Assembly: GCA_966211815.1 (NCBI GenBank)
Contig: CBIHOD010000001.1
Span: 124,001 to 188,000 of the forward strand
Direction of reading: 5' to 3'
Source: JANPCX01 sp966211815
Lineage (GTDB): Bacteria; Pseudomonadota; Gammaproteobacteria; Burkholderiales; Burkholderiaceae_C
DNA: 64,000 bases
A model generated the notes under the pieces. That model was not told where the DNA came from. It was given only the letters and a program-made list of their open reading frames with translations, and did no database searches. A program made the translations under genes and the position numbers. Below are positions 19,315 through 27,850 of the stretch, one piece after another. The stretch's first letter is position 1, and every line of letters begins with the position of its first letter.

Positions 19315-21339
19315 ATGCGAACCGCCCCCATCGAACTCAACCTGAAGCGGCGACTGTGGGCCTTGCACAGGCACACCAGCTTCCGCAGCCAGCTCGTCGG
19401 CCTGGTCGCCGCCGGCGTGCTGTGCGTGGCGCTGCTGGCCTCGCTGGTGAGCGCCTGGCAGGCCAGCATCGAGATCCGCGACGCTTCGGTGAGCCGCGGC
19501 CACCAGGTGGCGCAGAACCTGGCCACGCAAAGCAGCCTGGCGCTGCTGTCGTCGACGCCCGAGAACGTCAGCGACGCGATCAGCACGACGCTGGCCTTCC
19601 CCGACGTCACCTATGTCGAGATCACCGGCGCCGGCGGGAAGCGGCTGGTCGCGCGCGGGTCGCTGCGCCCCGACGAACCCCCCGCCACCACGCCGGTGCC
19701 GGAGGCGAAGGAGGCCTACCTCGCCGGCGAGACGGACGAGTCCTGGATCTTCGTCGCGCCGGTCTGGGCGGGCGGCTCCAATTCGCCGTTCGACGTGGTC
19801 CAGAACCCGGACGAAAGGCTGGGCGACGTGCGCATCGTGCAGGGCAAGGCGACGCTGCGGCGCATCGTGGCCAAGGTCTTCTTCATCAATTTCGGCGTGG
19901 CGCTGACCTTCTCCGCGCTGTTCCTCGCCCTCATCGGCATGCTCAGCGCGCGCCTGACGCGGCCGCTCAGCGGCCTGGCCGCCGCGATGCTCAGCGCCGA
20001 GCGGGGCGACGCCAGCGCGCGCGCCCTGATCACCGGCCCGCGCGACATCGCCGAGATGGCGCAGGCCTTCAACCGCATGATCGGCGTGCTGCAGTCGCGC
20101 GAAGAGGAACTCGAACGCCACCGCGCCCACCTGGAGGACCTGGTGCTGGAGCGCACCCACGAGCTGCGCCTGGCCAAGGAACGCGCCGAGGTGGCCAACC
20201 ACGCCAAGTCCGATTTCCTCTCCCGCATGAGCCACGAGCTGCGCACGCCGCTGAACGCCATCCTCGGCTTCGCGCAGATCCTGCTCGTCGACCCCCACCT
20301 CAGCGAGCGCCAGCGGCGCAGCCTGACCACCATCCACACCAGCGGCGAGCACCTGCTGCAGCTGATCGTCGACATCCTCGACCTGGCCCGCATCGAAGCC
20401 GGCAAGACCGAACTGCACCCGGGTCCGGTGAACCTGGGCGAGCTGACGAACGGCGTGGCCGACATCGTCCGCATCCGGGCCCAGGAGAAGGGGCTCGACT
20501 TCTCTCTGGACGTGGACGCCGCCGCCGCGCAGGCGATCGACGCCGACGAGACCCGCCTGCGCCAGGTGCTGATCAACCTGCTGGGCAACGCGGTGAAGTT
20601 CACCGACCGCGGCCGCGTGGCGCTGGACGTGCGCGCCCGCGCCGCCGAGGGCGGCCACGTGCGCCTGCGCTTCGAAGTCTCGGACACCGGCGTCGGCATC
20701 CGCGAGGAAGACTCGCAGCGCATCTTCGAGCCTTTCGAACAGGCCGGCGGCATGGCGCAGCGCGCCGGCGGCACCGGGCTGGGCCTGGCGATCAGCCAGC
20801 AGCTGGTGCGGCTGATGGGCGGCGAGATCCGGCTGGAAAGCGTGCCCGGCCAGGGCAGCACCTTCTGGTTCGAGATCGGTGCCCAGGCCGTCGCGCCGGC
20901 GGCCGCGGCCAAGGGGCCGTCCAACCATTCGGTGACGGGCTACCAGGGCCGGCGCCGGCGCATCCTGGTGGTCGACGACGTGGCCGACAACCGCTCGATG
21001 CTGGGCACCTTGCTGGGCGCCCTGGACTTCCTTGTCGACACCGCCTCCGGCGGCCAGGAAGCGCTGGACCGGGTGCCGGTCGACAAGCCCGACCTGGTGC
21101 TGATGGACATCCAGATGCCCCTGATGGACGGCCTGGAGACCATGCGCCGCCTGCGGCAGCAGGGGCTGGGGCTGCCCATGGTCGCGGTGTCGGCCAACAC
21201 CTCGCGGCAGGACCGCGCCCAGGCGCTGGCGGCCGGCGCGAACGCCTTCCTGTCCAAGCCGATCAGCCGCGAGGCGCTGCTCGACGTCCTGGCCGAACAG
21301 CTCGGCCTGCGCTGGATCCACGGCCACGGGCCGCGTTGA
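19315..21339 (+). CDS. hybrid sensor histidine kinase with C-terminal receiver
   Basis: 674 residues. TM1 (about 26-46), a periplasmic CHASE8-like region, TM2 (about 190-212), HAMP, a coiled coil, HisKA with His307 (SRMSHELRTPLNAILGFAQ), HATPase_c (NLLGNAVKFTD, DTGVGI, GGTGLGLAIS), and a receiver domain with Asp598 (LVLMDIQMPLMDG) and KPIS. No Hpt or DNA-binding output domain is attached or adjacent, so the signal must go to a distant partner. It is tightly coupled to the binding-protein gene (1-bp gap). Confidence 0.93.
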   Translation: MRTAPIELNLKRRLWALHRHTSFRSQLVGLVAAGVLCVALLASLVSAWQASIEIRDASVSRGHQVAQNLATQSSLALLSSTPENVSDAISTTLAFPDVTYVEITGAGGKRLVARGSLRPDEPPATTPVPEAKEAYLAGETDESWIFVAPVWAGGSNSPFDVVQNPDERLGDVRIVQGKATLRRIVAKVFFINFGVALTFSALFLALIGMLSARLTRPLSGLAAAMLSAERGDASARALITGPRDIAEMAQAFNRMIGVLQSREEELERHRAHLEDLVLERTHELRLAKERAEVANHAKSDFLSRMSHELRTPLNAILGFAQILLVDPHLSERQRRSLTTIHTSGEHLLQLIVDILDLARIEAGKTELHPGPVNLGELTNGVADIVRIRAQEKGLDFSLDVDAAAAQAIDADETRLRQVLINLLGNAVKFTDRGRVALDVRARAAEGGHVRLRFEVSDTGVGIREEDSQRIFEPFEQAGGMAQRAGGTGLGLAISQQLVRLMGGEIRLESVPGQGSTFWFEIGAQAVAPAAAAKGPSNHSVTGYQGRRRRILVVDDVADNRSMLGTLLGALDFLVDTASGGQEALDRVPVDKPDLVLMDIQMPLMDGLETMRRLRQQGLGLPMVAVSANTSRQDRAQALAAGANAFLSKPISREALLDVLAEQLGLRWIHGHGPR

Positions 21340-21475
21340 CCGCGACGGCCGCGGCGGCATGCCGCGGGATACATCCTGTCACGCTCGAACCGCCCGGCCG
21401 GCCGGGCTTGTCGCTATGCTTGCGCTCCCCCGACCCGGGCGACTCCGCAACATCCTTCCAGACACCCGAACCGCG

Positions 21476-21958
21476 ATGCGTTTCCCCCCCGCCTTGAAGT
21501 GGTTGTCCGTGCTGGCGGTGGTGTCGGCGCTGCTTTGGCTGGCCGCCGCGGCCTACCTCTTTTCCCAGGAAGACTACGCGCCCGAGCGCGGTTCGCTGAC
21601 CTATTACCTGGGCATTTCCAGCCTGGTGCGCGGCGCGCCGATGGTCGAGCCGGCCCAGGAGCCCGTCTATTTCGGCTCGGTGGGCGACGGCAACAAGCCG
21701 CCACAGTCCGAGGTCAGCTACGAGACCCGGGCCACCGATCCGCTGCAGGCCTGGGCAGCCACCGAGAAATACCTGAACGAGCGGGGTTTTTCGGTCCAGG
21801 CCGCGGCGGCGGCCGGCGCGCCGGCCGACTTTCCGTCCGACGAGCGGGTCGTCAAAAGCGCCGAGTTCAGGTCGCCTTCCGGCGAACTGGTCGAGGTGGC
21901 GCTGACGCAGGCCGCCGACAGCAAGCGTTACAGGCTGCGCATCAGCCACTTCGACTGA
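21476..21958 (+). CDS. hypothetical membrane-anchored protein
   Basis: 160 residues from the ATG at 21476. A single N-terminal hydrophobic segment (about 8-29) is followed by a soluble, probably periplasmic, domain of about 130 residues containing EDYAPERGSLTYYLGISSLV and ending RYRLRISHFD. I do not recognise the family. Same strand as the unknown gene 60 bp downstream, and 137 bp after the hybrid kinase. Codon use is like its neighbours, so the frame looks real. Confidence 0.6.
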   Translation: MRFPPALKWLSVLAVVSALLWLAAAAYLFSQEDYAPERGSLTYYLGISSLVRGAPMVEPAQEPVYFGSVGDGNKPPQSEVSYETRATDPLQAWAATEKYLNERGFSVQAAAAAGAPADFPSDERVVKSAEFRSPSGELVEVALTQAADSKRYRLRISHFD

Positions 21959-22018
21959 GCGCGCCGCCGCCCCACCCACCGTCCATCCACCCCTAGAACA
22001 AGGCAACCAGGAGGAACC

Positions 22019-22714
22019 ATGTCGACCCGCGCAGACATCCCGAACCGATTGATCTACACCTGCAATTGCGGCTGGGTCGACATGGGCCACCTGAAATCGG
22101 TGGACACGCCGCGCAACCGCTACGCCAGCGCCGCCTACCTTTGGCAGGACGTCCTGCTCGAGCGAGGGCTGCAGGTCGGCGGCCAGACCGACCGCCACCT
22201 CATCATGTACAAGCAGAGCATGAGCAAGTTCGGCCTGTCGAAGGAATTCGCCAGGTTCTACTTCATCAAGAAGGGCCTGCCGCTGGCGGCCAAGCGCTCG
22301 GTGGCGCTGTCGATCTTCATGGAGGTCTCGCTCGGCTTCGAGAACGTGCAGGCGTCGCTGTCCGCGTTGACCGACAGCGGCTTCAGCGAGGAAGACCTGG
22401 TGTCGGACCTCATCGGCTTCTACGCCGTCGTCCAGGAAAGCCTGGACTGGCGCTCGCTGTGCCGGCCGGTCTCGAAGGAGGCCTCGCTCAAGATCTGGGA
22501 CGAAAAAGGTTCCGTCGGTTCGCGCAAGAACAAGACTTTCCAGCCTGCATTCCACGACTGCGAGGAGTGCAAGACCAAGCATGGCGTGCTGCGGCCGCAG
22601 TTCCCCCAGTTGTTCAATTCGATCCAGCCGGCGCAGAAGGGCGTCGACTTCGCCGAACCGCTGGCCTCCCAGGTGCCGGTGCCGCTGCACCTGCTGTCGA
22701 CCTTGTTCCAGTAA
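22019..22714 (+). CDS. hypothetical protein with CxC...CxxC cysteines
   Basis: 231 residues, AGGAGG ribosome site ('accaggaggaacc' before ATG). No signal peptide or TM. It begins RLIYTCNCGWVDMGHLK (two Cys two residues apart) and has a second pair FHDCEECKTKHG near residue 180, so a metal site is possible. The A+T content is locally higher than its neighbours and Lys/Phe/Tyr are more frequent. Family not recognised. Probably cotranscribed with the membrane protein upstream. Confidence 0.65.
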   Translation: MSTRADIPNRLIYTCNCGWVDMGHLKSVDTPRNRYASAAYLWQDVLLERGLQVGGQTDRHLIMYKQSMSKFGLSKEFARFYFIKKGLPLAAKRSVALSIFMEVSLGFENVQASLSALTDSGFSEEDLVSDLIGFYAVVQESLDWRSLCRPVSKEASLKIWDEKGSVGSRKNKTFQPAFHDCEECKTKHGVLRPQFPQLFNSIQPAQKGVDFAEPLASQVPVPLHLLSTLFQ

Positions 22715-22747
22715 GCGCCGGCCGCCGCGGGCCGGCCGGCCCGTGCT

Positions 22748-23356
22748 TCAGCCCTCGGCCATGAAAGGCCGGACCCGGCCGAGCAGCTGCTCGACGTAGC
22801 CTTCCTTTTCGCCCACCGGCGCGGCGTAGGTCAGCGCCTGGCGGGCGGCTTCTTCGCCCGCGCGGGTCCACATGAGCCAGGCCGCGAGGTATTGCGACGC
22901 CAGGCAGCCGCCTGCCGTGGCCACCGGGCCGCGGGCGTGGAAGGGTTCGTCGAGCACGCGGATGCCGGCTTCGACCAGCCAGGGCTTGGTGGTGAGGTCG
23001 GTGCAGGCCGGCGCCGCGGCGAGCAGGCCCAGCCGCGCCAGCAGCAGCGCGCCGGAGCATTGCGAGCCGACCAGCTGCCGAAGCGGGTCGAGCTGCAGGC
23101 GGTCGAGCAGGGCGCTGTTTTCGGCGATGGCCCGGGTGTAGATGCCGCTGCCGAACACCACCGCGTCGGCCTCGTTGGCGAACTCCAGCGGCTGCTGGCT
23201 GTGGACCGTCACCCCATTCATCGAGGTGACCTGGGCCGAGGGGCTGGTGATCTCGGCCTTCCAGCCGTGGCTGGCGCCCAGGCGGTTGAGCAGGCCCAGC
23301 ACGACGAAGGAGTCGAGTTCGTTGAAACCGTCGAAGGTGACGATGGCGATGCGCAT
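22748..23356 (-). CDS. DJ-1/PfpI family protein
   Basis: 202 residues. FDGFNELDSFVVLGLLNRL at the start and the nucleophile elbow VGSQCSGALLLARLGLL with Cys100 are the DJ-1/PfpI pattern seen in ThiJ-like and AraC-type amidase domains; it stands alone without a DNA-binding domain. The activity (isonitrile hydratase, glyoxalase or chaperone-type) cannot be fixed from sequence. Monocistronic, convergent with the unknown gene at 22019. Confidence 0.87.
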   Translation of the reverse strand: MRIAIVTFDGFNELDSFVVLGLLNRLGASHGWKAEITSPSAQVTSMNGVTVHSQQPLEFANEADAVVFGSGIYTRAIAENSALLDRLQLDPLRQLVGSQCSGALLLARLGLLAAAPACTDLTTKPWLVEAGIRVLDEPFHARGPVATAGGCLASQYLAAWLMWTRAGEEAARQALTYAAPVGEKEGYVEQLLGRVRPFMAEG

Positions 23357-23549
23357 GGGGTTCCCTTCAAGAAAAGGCTGGGCCGCATTCTTCCAAAGAT
23401 GGACCGGGGCCGCACGCCGGGGTTCCGGGGCTCGGGCACCCCGCTGACACCTTGTTGCAACGAACCGTCACGGCGCGTTCATGAGTGTGTCACGTCCGTT
23501 GGACACCATGCCCCCGCCGGCAAAAGACCAACCGCCGCGAGGAGCCCCC

Positions 23550-25349
23550 ATGTCCGACACCCATCCCGACCTCTCACGCCGCGGCCTGCTCAAGGGCAGC
23601 GGCGCCGCCATCGCCGCCGCGTTCGGCGGCCCGATCGCCGCCATGGCCGCGCGCGTGGCAGAAGCCTCGCCGTGCGCCGCCGCCACCGCCTCGGTTTTGC
23701 TGGACAGTCCCTACGGGCCGGCCGCCCCGGTCAACGACTTGACCACCGGGCTGCCCCTGATCGAGCTGCCCCCGGGCTTCAGCTACAAGAGCTTCGGCTG
23801 GCGCGGCGACCCGATGTCCGACGGCCTGGCCACCCCCGCGACCCACGACGGCATGGGCGTGGTGGTGTCGCGCCGGGTCGGCCGCAGCAGCGAGATCATC
23901 CTGGGTCGGAACCACGAGCAGAGTACCAGCGGCAATCCGGCCAACATCATCGGCGCCGGCCGCGCCAACGTGGCCAAGCACGACACCGGCTCGACCAACG
24001 GCAACTACCAGATCGGCGGCACCACCAACCTGGTGATGCGCGACGGCAACTGGGTCACCAGCTACGCCTCCTTCGGCGGCACCTACCGCAATTGCGCGGG
24101 CGGCTCGTCCACCTGGGGTTCCTGGCTCACCAACGAAGAGCTGCTGAGCAACAACGTGTGCAGCACCGGCAAGCGCCACGGCTACATCTTCGAGGTGCCG
24201 GCCGACACCAGGGCCTGTTAACACTACGGGAAGGCTCGCGCCGGTGCCTGTGCGGGCGCTGGGCAAGGCGCGGCGCGCAGCCCAGGCTATGTGCCTGGGC
24301 AAGCGGTGCAACGCGGCCCAGCGCCCGCACAGGCACCGGCCCGAAGGGTGATCTCATCAAAAAGGCATCCACCGCGTTGCACGGCTTGCCCAGGCAAAAG
24401 CCTGGGCTGCGCCATGCGTCTTGCGGATGCCTTTTTGGTGAGTCACGCGAGCCTTCCCGTAGTGTTAACAGGCCCTAGCCTCAACGCAGCCAACCCCAGC
24501 CCGATCGTCGCCATGGGGCGCATGGCGCACGAAGCCAGCGCCATCGACCCGGCCACCGGCTACTGGTACCTCACCGAAGACCAGGGCAACGCCAACACGC
24601 TCTACCGCTTCCTGCCGAACAACGCCGGCGGCGGCCTGAACTCGCTGCACGCCGGCGGGCGGTTGCAGGGCCTGAAGGTGCGCAACGCTGCCAACGCCGA
24701 CATGCGCAACCCCACGCTCTGCCAGGAATACGCCTGCGAATGGGTGGCCATCGCCAACCCCGACCTGGACGGCGCCACGCTGTCGTCCGCGGCCGGCAAC
24801 GTCAACGCCAGCGGCCCCTACCGCCAGGCCTACGCCAACGGCGCGGCCATCTTCGGCGCCAACGAAGGCTGCTGGGTCGCCGACGGGGTGGTCTTCTTCA
24901 CCGACAAGCAAGTCACCGCCAGCCCGCCGCGCGCCGGCCGCATCTGGGCGCTGGACCTGGCCACGATGACGCTCAAGGCGATCTTCGTCAGCGACAGCCT
25001 GCAGGTGGGCAACTCGCCCGACAACATCTGCGTGAGCCCGCGCGGCGGCCTGCTTTTCTGCGAAGACGGCGGCACCGGCGGGCCGGGCAATGTGCCGGCC
25101 GTCACCTCGCAGCACCTGAAGGCGGTGCACCCCAACGGCGGCAGCTACGTCTTCGCGAAGAACAACTACGACTTCACCCGCGCCCAGCTCGACGCCGCCG
25201 GCAAACCCAACGGCGTGGCCGGCAACCTGCGCAACACCGAATGGTGCGGGGCGGTCTTCAGCCCGGACGGCCGCATCCTGTTCGCCAACCTGCAGGGACC
25301 GGGCCTGACACTGGCCATCACCGGCCCCTGGGAACGCGGCACGCTGTGA
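23550..25349 (+). pseudogene. PhoX/DUF839 family alkaline phosphatase gene split by a MITE
   Basis: The 5' part (23550-24209) encodes a Tat-type leader with RRGLLKGSGA, then LPPGFSYKSFGWRGDPMSDG and RNHEQ, the PhoX-family start. The 3' part (24477-25349) continues with AMGRMAHEASAIDPATGYWYLTEDQ, WVADGVVFFTDK, DNICVSPRGGLLFCEDG, as in PhoX proteins (secreted Ca-dependent phosphatases). Between them lies the 267-bp element 24210-24476. Its length is exactly 89 codons and it brings a single in-frame stop (TAA 24219-24221), giving a 223-residue truncated product; taking the element out restores a 510-codon frame. Start: GGAG 7 bp before the ATG. Presumably non-functional, unless the stop is read through. 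Confidence 0.88.
24210..24476. mobile_element. 267-bp MITE-like palindromic element inserted in phoX
   Basis: Perfect 31-bp terminal inverted repeats, 24210-24240 and 24446-24476, beginning AGGGCCTGTTAACACTACGG. It has no transposase gene. Inside are two further hairpins: arms 24240-24264/24316-24340 (perfect, 25 bp) and 24353-24370/24425-24442 (18 bp, one mismatch). Their loops carry inverted copies of one module of about 41 bp, each with an 8-bp hairpin GCCCAGGC/GCCTGGGC. I see no clear target-site duplication. The parent transposase family cannot be named from the ends alone. Confidence 0.88.
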
Positions 25350-25393
25350 GCGCCTGGCCGCACCGTCCTTTGAAAACACACAGGAAGCACACC

Positions 25394-25978
25394 ATGAAGA
25401 CCCGTCTCCCGGCGTTGGCCGCCGCCCTGTTCGCGGCCTGCGGGCCCGCCTGCGCCCTGGTCTACCAGGGCGCCCACAGCGCCGGCGCCTCCACCGCCGC
25501 CGACTACGGCGGCACCGGCCTGCTGTCCTTCGACATCGACTTCGCCGACCATGCGCCCGTCACCTTGAACTACACCGTCGAAGCCGGCGACCTGCTGGCG
25601 CCGGTCGACTTCAACGCCATCCTGCGCAACTTCACCGGCGTCGGCCAGAGCTGGATCAGCCTGGCGCTGTCCGGCGGCGAGTTCGCCGGCGCGGGCAGCG
25701 TGACGCGCTCTTTCGGCGGCGCCACCAACGTGGGCGGCGACGGCGCCCAGGCGCTGCTGGGCTTCGACACGCCGGAGTTCCTGGACGTGCAGCTCGGCGA
25801 CCCGCTGGGCGCCGGCGCCCCGGCCCGGAACTGGTCGATCGACCTGTCCGGCCTGCGTGCCGGCGGCGCTTTCAGCATCACCGCCGCCAGCGTGCCCGAG
25901 CCTTCGACCCTTGCGCTGCTGCTCGGCGCGATGGGCCTGCTGGGCTGGACGACGGCGCGGCGCGGCAAGCGGCGCTGA
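25394..25978 (+). CDS. PEP-CTERM sorting-domain protein
   Basis: 194 residues with an N-terminal signal peptide (MKTRLPALAAALFAACGPACA) cut here to its role only, a beta-rich Gly/Ala domain, and a C-terminal sorting signal: VPEPST, then a hydrophobic helix (LALLLGAMGLLGW) and a basic tail ARRGKRR. Such proteins are exported and processed by an exosortase. The window's exosortase lies about 32 kb away and probably has its own dedicated target, so a different exosortase elsewhere may process this one. It starts 44 bp after the phoX remnant with an AGGAAG ribosome site and may share its transcript. Confidence 0.9.
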   Translation: MKTRLPALAAALFAACGPACALVYQGAHSAGASTAADYGGTGLLSFDIDFADHAPVTLNYTVEAGDLLAPVDFNAILRNFTGVGQSWISLALSGGEFAGAGSVTRSFGGATNVGGDGAQALLGFDTPEFLDVQLGDPLGAGAPARNWSIDLSGLRAGGAFSITAASVPEPSTLALLLGAMGLLGWTTARRGKRR

Positions 25979-26109
25979 GGCCCGCGCGACCCCCTTGGCC
26001 CGGGCGTGGCGCGGGGGGTGGCCCTGTGGAAGAATCCGCGCGCCGAAGGCGGCGGCCCCGCCGTCGCGCTTCGGCGACGACCAGCCTTCCCACCGGAGCC
26101 CGCGCGCAC

Positions 26110-27624
26110 ATGCCCACCACCGAACAAGTCAACGACCTGATGGCGTTGCTCGACACCCAGTCCGCCATCGTGGTCATCGAGACCCATGAGGAAAAGCGCG
26201 TGATGGCGCTCTTCGAACGCGTGTCCAGCCTCAGCCAGCGCGAGGTGTGGAGCTGGTCGGCCAGCCGCGGCCTGCGCGTCAACCACGGGTTGAAGCTGTC
26301 GCTGCTGGACTTCGACAAGACCCCCGCCGCAGACGCCAATGAGACCCAGGAGCTGCCCGACGCCCTCAGGCAGGTCGACCGCAGCACCGGCCCGGCGCTG
26401 TTCGTCTTCCTGGACATCCACCCCTACCTGAGCAACCCGATCGTCACGCGCGCGATCAAGGAGATCGCGCTCAAGAGCGAGTCCCGGCGCCAGCAGCTGG
26501 TCTTCGTCGGCCACGACCTGGACCTGCCCGACGAGCTGGTGCCGTTCTCCTGCCGCTTCGTGCTGGAGCCGATGACGCTGGAGCGCGTCAAGGCGCTGTT
26601 CAAGGAGGAGATGACCCGCCACCACGACCGCAAAGGCGAGGTCGGCGGCTCCCGGTCGACGCTGGAATCGCTGCTGCGCCACATGGTCGGCCTGCCGGAG
26701 AGCGCGGTGCGCCACCTGGCGCGCCTGACGCTCAGCGACGGCCAGATCTGCACCGCCGACCTGGCCCGCGTGCTCGCCGCCAAGCAAGAGACGCTGGGCG
26801 TGGCCGAGCTGCTGGTGTTCGAGCAGAAGCTGCCTTCGCTCGACGAGGTGGCCGGCATGAAGTCGCTCAAGCGCTGGCTGCTGCTGCGCCGCGAGCCCTT
26901 CCTCAAGCCCGACGAGTCGGGCCTGCCCGCGCCGCGCGGCGTGCTGCTGCTGGGCGTGCAGGGCGCCGGCAAGAGCCTGGCCGCCAAGGCGATCGCGTCG
27001 TCGTGGCAGGTGCCCCTGTTCCGGATGGACTTCGGCGCGCTGTTCGACAAGTACCAGGGCGAGAGCGAGCGCAAGCTGCGCGAGGCGCTGAAGGTGGCCG
27101 ACGCGATGTCGCCCTGCGTCCTGTGGATGGACGAGATCGAGAAAGGCCTGGCCGGCGGCCAGGGCGACGGCGACAACGGCGCTGGCAAGCGCATGCTCGG
27201 CACCCTGCTCACCTGGATGGCCGAGCGGCGCTCCAGCGTCTTCCTCGTGGCCACCGCCAACGACATCGAAAGCCTGCCGCCCGAACTGATGCGCAAGGGC
27301 CGCTTCGACGAGATCTTCTTCGTCGACCTGCCCAGCGCCGAAGTGCGCGAAGGCATCCTGCGCATCCACCTGGCCAAGCACAAGGTGGCCTTCGACGAAG
27401 CCGGCCTGAAGCCGCTGGTGGAGCGATGCGAAGGCTTTTCCGGCGCCGAGATCGAAGCCGCCGTGGTGGCCGCACGCTATGAAGCCCACGCGCGCCAGCA
27501 ACCGGTGCGGGCGGAGCTGGTGATGGGCGAGCTGCTGCGCACCAAGCCGCTGTCGGTGACGCGCGCCGAGGCGGTGGAGGAACTGCGGGAGTGGGCGAAG
27601 GAGCGGACGGTCAGCGCGGATTGA
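26110..27624 (+). CDS. AAA ATPase, Ycf46-like
   Basis: 504 residues. N-terminal half (1-240): DIHPYLSNPIVTRAIKEIA and LPDELVPFSCRFVLEPM, the pattern of Ycf46-type proteins of cyanobacteria and proteobacteria. C-terminal AAA module: Walker A GVQGAGKS, pore region FRMDFGALFDKYQGESERKL, Walker B VLWMDEIE, sensor 1 VATAND, arginine finger RKGRFDEIFFVDLP, and the small helical domain. The start at 26110 (MPTTEQV) follows a GGAG at 10 bp. No substrate or partner is known; in cyanobacteria Ycf46 has been linked to CO2/photosynthesis regulation. Single-gene unit. Confidence 0.88.
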   Translation: MPTTEQVNDLMALLDTQSAIVVIETHEEKRVMALFERVSSLSQREVWSWSASRGLRVNHGLKLSLLDFDKTPAADANETQELPDALRQVDRSTGPALFVFLDIHPYLSNPIVTRAIKEIALKSESRRQQLVFVGHDLDLPDELVPFSCRFVLEPMTLERVKALFKEEMTRHHDRKGEVGGSRSTLESLLRHMVGLPESAVRHLARLTLSDGQICTADLARVLAAKQETLGVAELLVFEQKLPSLDEVAGMKSLKRWLLLRREPFLKPDESGLPAPRGVLLLGVQGAGKSLAAKAIASSWQVPLFRMDFGALFDKYQGESERKLREALKVADAMSPCVLWMDEIEKGLAGGQGDGDNGAGKRMLGTLLTWMAERRSSVFLVATANDIESLPPELMRKGRFDEIFFVDLPSAEVREGILRIHLAKHKVAFDEAGLKPLVERCEGFSGAEIEAAVVAARYEAHARQQPVRAELVMGELLRTKPLSVTRAEAVEELREWAKERTVSAD

Positions 27625-27636
27625 GGGAGGCCTGGT

Positions 27637-27839
27637 CCGTTCGCCCTGAGCCTGTCGAAGGGCCCCTGCCGCCTCAGTTTGTCGAAGCTCCGCAGGTCCG
27701 CTTGAAAGGCTTCGACAGGCTCAGCCCTAACGGCAAACCTCTCCGTTCGCCCTGAGCTTGTCGAAGGGCCTGTGCCGCCTCGGCTTGTCGAAGCTTCACG
27801 GGTCCGCCGAAGAGGCTTCGACAGGCTCAGCCCGAACGG
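27637..27839. repeat. two tandem 97-bp imperfect palindromic repeats, period 106 bp
   Basis: Copies at 27637-27733 and 27743-27839, about 88% identical. Each begins CCGTTCGCCCTGAGCCTGTC and ends with an imperfect reverse complement (GGCTTCGACAGGCTCAGCCC), with an extra half-copy 'ttgtcgaagc' in the middle. Variants of this sequence are very abundant between genes in many proteobacteria. The pair fills the whole gap between the convergent AAA ATPase and esterase genes and probably folds into hairpins in both transcripts. Confidence 0.9.
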
Positions 27840-27850
27840 AGTGGGGGGGT

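Noticed and set aside
23487..23506. GTGTC...GACAC inverted repeat before phoX as a Pho box
   Set aside because: It does not show the two direct 7-bp half-sites of a PhoB box; chance symmetry is as likely.
24291..25349. The 3' half of phoX as an independent gene
   Set aside because: Its apparent start lies inside the MITE with no ribosome site, and it would lack the leader and first third of the family domain.
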